64,000 bases of DNA from Paenibacillus lutrae. GTDB lineage: Bacteria; Bacillota; Bacilli; Paenibacillales; NBRC-103111. The first letter of the stretch is position 1. Every line of letters begins with the position of its first letter. Where the stretch lies: NCBI RefSeq assembly GCF_009757775.1, contig NZ_RHLK01000001.1:285608-349607 (forward strand), in the 5' to 3' direction. Of the stretch, positions 63,901 to 64,000 are shown in pieces. The position numbers were made by a program, and so were the translations under genes. A model generated the notes under the pieces. It saw nothing but the letters and a program-made list of their open reading frames with translations, did not search any database and was not told where the DNA came from.

Positions 63901-64000
63901 GATTGGCGTGCCGACAATAAGATCGTCTTGCCCCGTCATCAGATGCAATAACGTATGGTAGGCGGCAAGCCAGATATGAAATGGCGTAACGCCCCATTGT
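60931..64000 (-). CDS. NRPS with serine module and C-terminal half condensation domain (partial, enters from right edge)
   Basis: 1023 codons in frame from the edge. First comes the C-lobe of a condensation domain (IVGTPIAGRFHPATESLVGM, MFVNTLPIRSR, FDTMFVMQHMEG). Then the A domain with YTSGSTGQPKGVMIEHH (about 62870-62910), TFDVSVWELFWW and NLYGPTEAT. The pocket I read is D-V-W-H-F-S-L-V-D, exactly the serine signature. A PCP with FDVGGESLLLV follows (about 61705). The last 190 residues (VQFELDSVVAKELAELAASR ... LEWASAYLDLLSGVVEQYR) look like only the C-terminal lobe of a condensation domain, without HHxxxDG. It is not a working C domain and may serve for docking to the KS of the next protein. 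The gene continues beyond the window. Confidence 0.93.
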   Translation of the reverse strand, partial: QWGVTPFHIWLAAYHTLLHLMTGQDDLIVGTPIAGRFHPATESLVGMFVNTLPIRSRPSGELPFRAFAEQLKETVLAALDNGMLPFEQMVTMLDVPRDLSRNPLFDTMFVMQHMEGGEAADALQFEAQVPDTRVSKLDLTFEIADQGAKGAALTIEYATALFKEDSIHRMAQWYFRIVGLALAEPERPLGGIGLQSAATAQKQSEAFNRTAAPYASGDTVEVYLERQAAVTPQAIAVAAEDGALTYAELNRRSNRLAQALRKQGVEREECVAVVMDRSLEMMIAIFGVLKAGGAYVPVTPGLPPERIRYMLDNSGAKLLLTKGKAPEGLTTLLPCMDVHEALAQERDDIPVEKLHDSRSLAYVLYTSGSTGQPKGVMIEHHSVVNRIGWMQKQYGLDARGVIMQKTPITFDVSVWELFWWSFAGAKLVLLPPGGEKDPALMMDTIARHGVTTMHFVPSMLHLFLEQPGLLRGEARLESLSHVFASGEALTADQVRRFRERIGVPFDARLVNLYGPTEATVDVSYYDCSEGDIPNQIPIGKPIDNISLYIMSEAMKLQPVGVTGELCISGAGLARGYIGRSDLTEAKFVDNPFAAGSPMYRTGDLARWLPDGTIEYLGRIDHQVKIRGQRIECGEIEHVLLDHPSVSEAVVMKRDSSSGSEYLCAYIVCSEPAGAQELRDFAALRLPDYMVPQAVVELPAMPLSPNGKIDRKALPEPEPASDSRTPFVEAASDIELAIAAVWREILQRDDFGIHHRFFDVGGESLLLVRAHQRLEELYPGVLGVTDLFTYPTIASLAAFLESSNRELASWIWSGLPVADDCISSGYATERIGSVQFELDSVVAKELAELAASRSVTVEAAAYAVYLYFWRGESGMGRLVLPAITDNGLIAPKEIDFAEVRDFDTLLLHAANRVSAGECYNPRQIRKQPQAKAGFALFPLFAGSAQHGFKEREALLERFDVVLYMDGAAAPSGAEATELGGVWVYNARRLRKEAVLEWASAYLDLLSGVVEQYRAATDGAVSGA

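Overview
The window looks like a chromosome segment of a Paenibacillus-type bacterium (Bacillota, Paenibacillaceae). Supporting signs are strong AGGAGG-type ribosome sites, GTG/TTG starts, copper-amine-oxidase stalk and RCC1 secreted proteins, a sugar ABC importer without its own ATPase, two ECF sigma factors with C-terminal SnoaL-like domains, and large NRPS genes. The genus call is inference; no rRNA, tRNA or housekeeping marker lies in the window.

Layout. (1) 1-2868, minus strand: start of an operon of panD (aspartate decarboxylase, beta-alanine supply) followed by an NRPS that opens with a starter-type condensation domain and an adenylation domain whose pocket reads as proline; the NRPS runs off the left edge. 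(2) 2.9-13.9 kb: AT-rich, eroded DNA with relics of an NRPS A domain, an OLD-family TOPRIM nuclease, a GNAT acetyltransferase and a methyltransferase. It also holds two intact secreted proteins: an RCC1-repeat protein and a 1738-residue subtilisin-lipase fusion with OmpL47-like repeats. (3) 14.0-22.0 kb: a glycan-use locus of GntR/UTRA regulator, solute-binding lipoprotein, two permeases, sulfatase and parallel beta-helix/LamG protein. (4) 22.2-45 kb: mixed accessory genes, including Crp/Fnr with a divergent oxidoreductase, a copper-amine-oxidase stalk protein, two ECF sigma factors, an ECF41-FAD oxidoreductase pair, a TetR with a divergent acyl-CoA dehydrogenase-like flavoprotein, RidA, a stand-alone condensation-fold protein and a DHFR-like reductase. 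(5) 45.3-64 kb, minus strand: a second NRPS/PKS operon running in from the right edge.

The second operon reads, in transcription order: C(partial)-A(Ser)-PCP-half C; three CPBP membrane proteases; KS-ACP (no AT)-C-A(unassigned)-PCP-C-A(Gly)-PCP-C; a BtrH-like acyltransferase; an M20 peptidase. No thioesterase is visible. A Gly module followed by a terminal C domain suggests release by condensation with a free amine, as in edeine, galantin and paenilamicin, which end in Gly-spermidine. The product itself is not determined.

Between the two NRPS loci (3.7-32.4 kb), eight copies or part-copies of a short mobile-element-derived sequence are scattered. Its ends carry repeated TGACAAGAACTTATAT blocks in an IS21-like layout, but no transposase gene is present. 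Two copies share about 240 bp. Some abut truncated genes, so this stretch looks like an insertion-prone graveyard.
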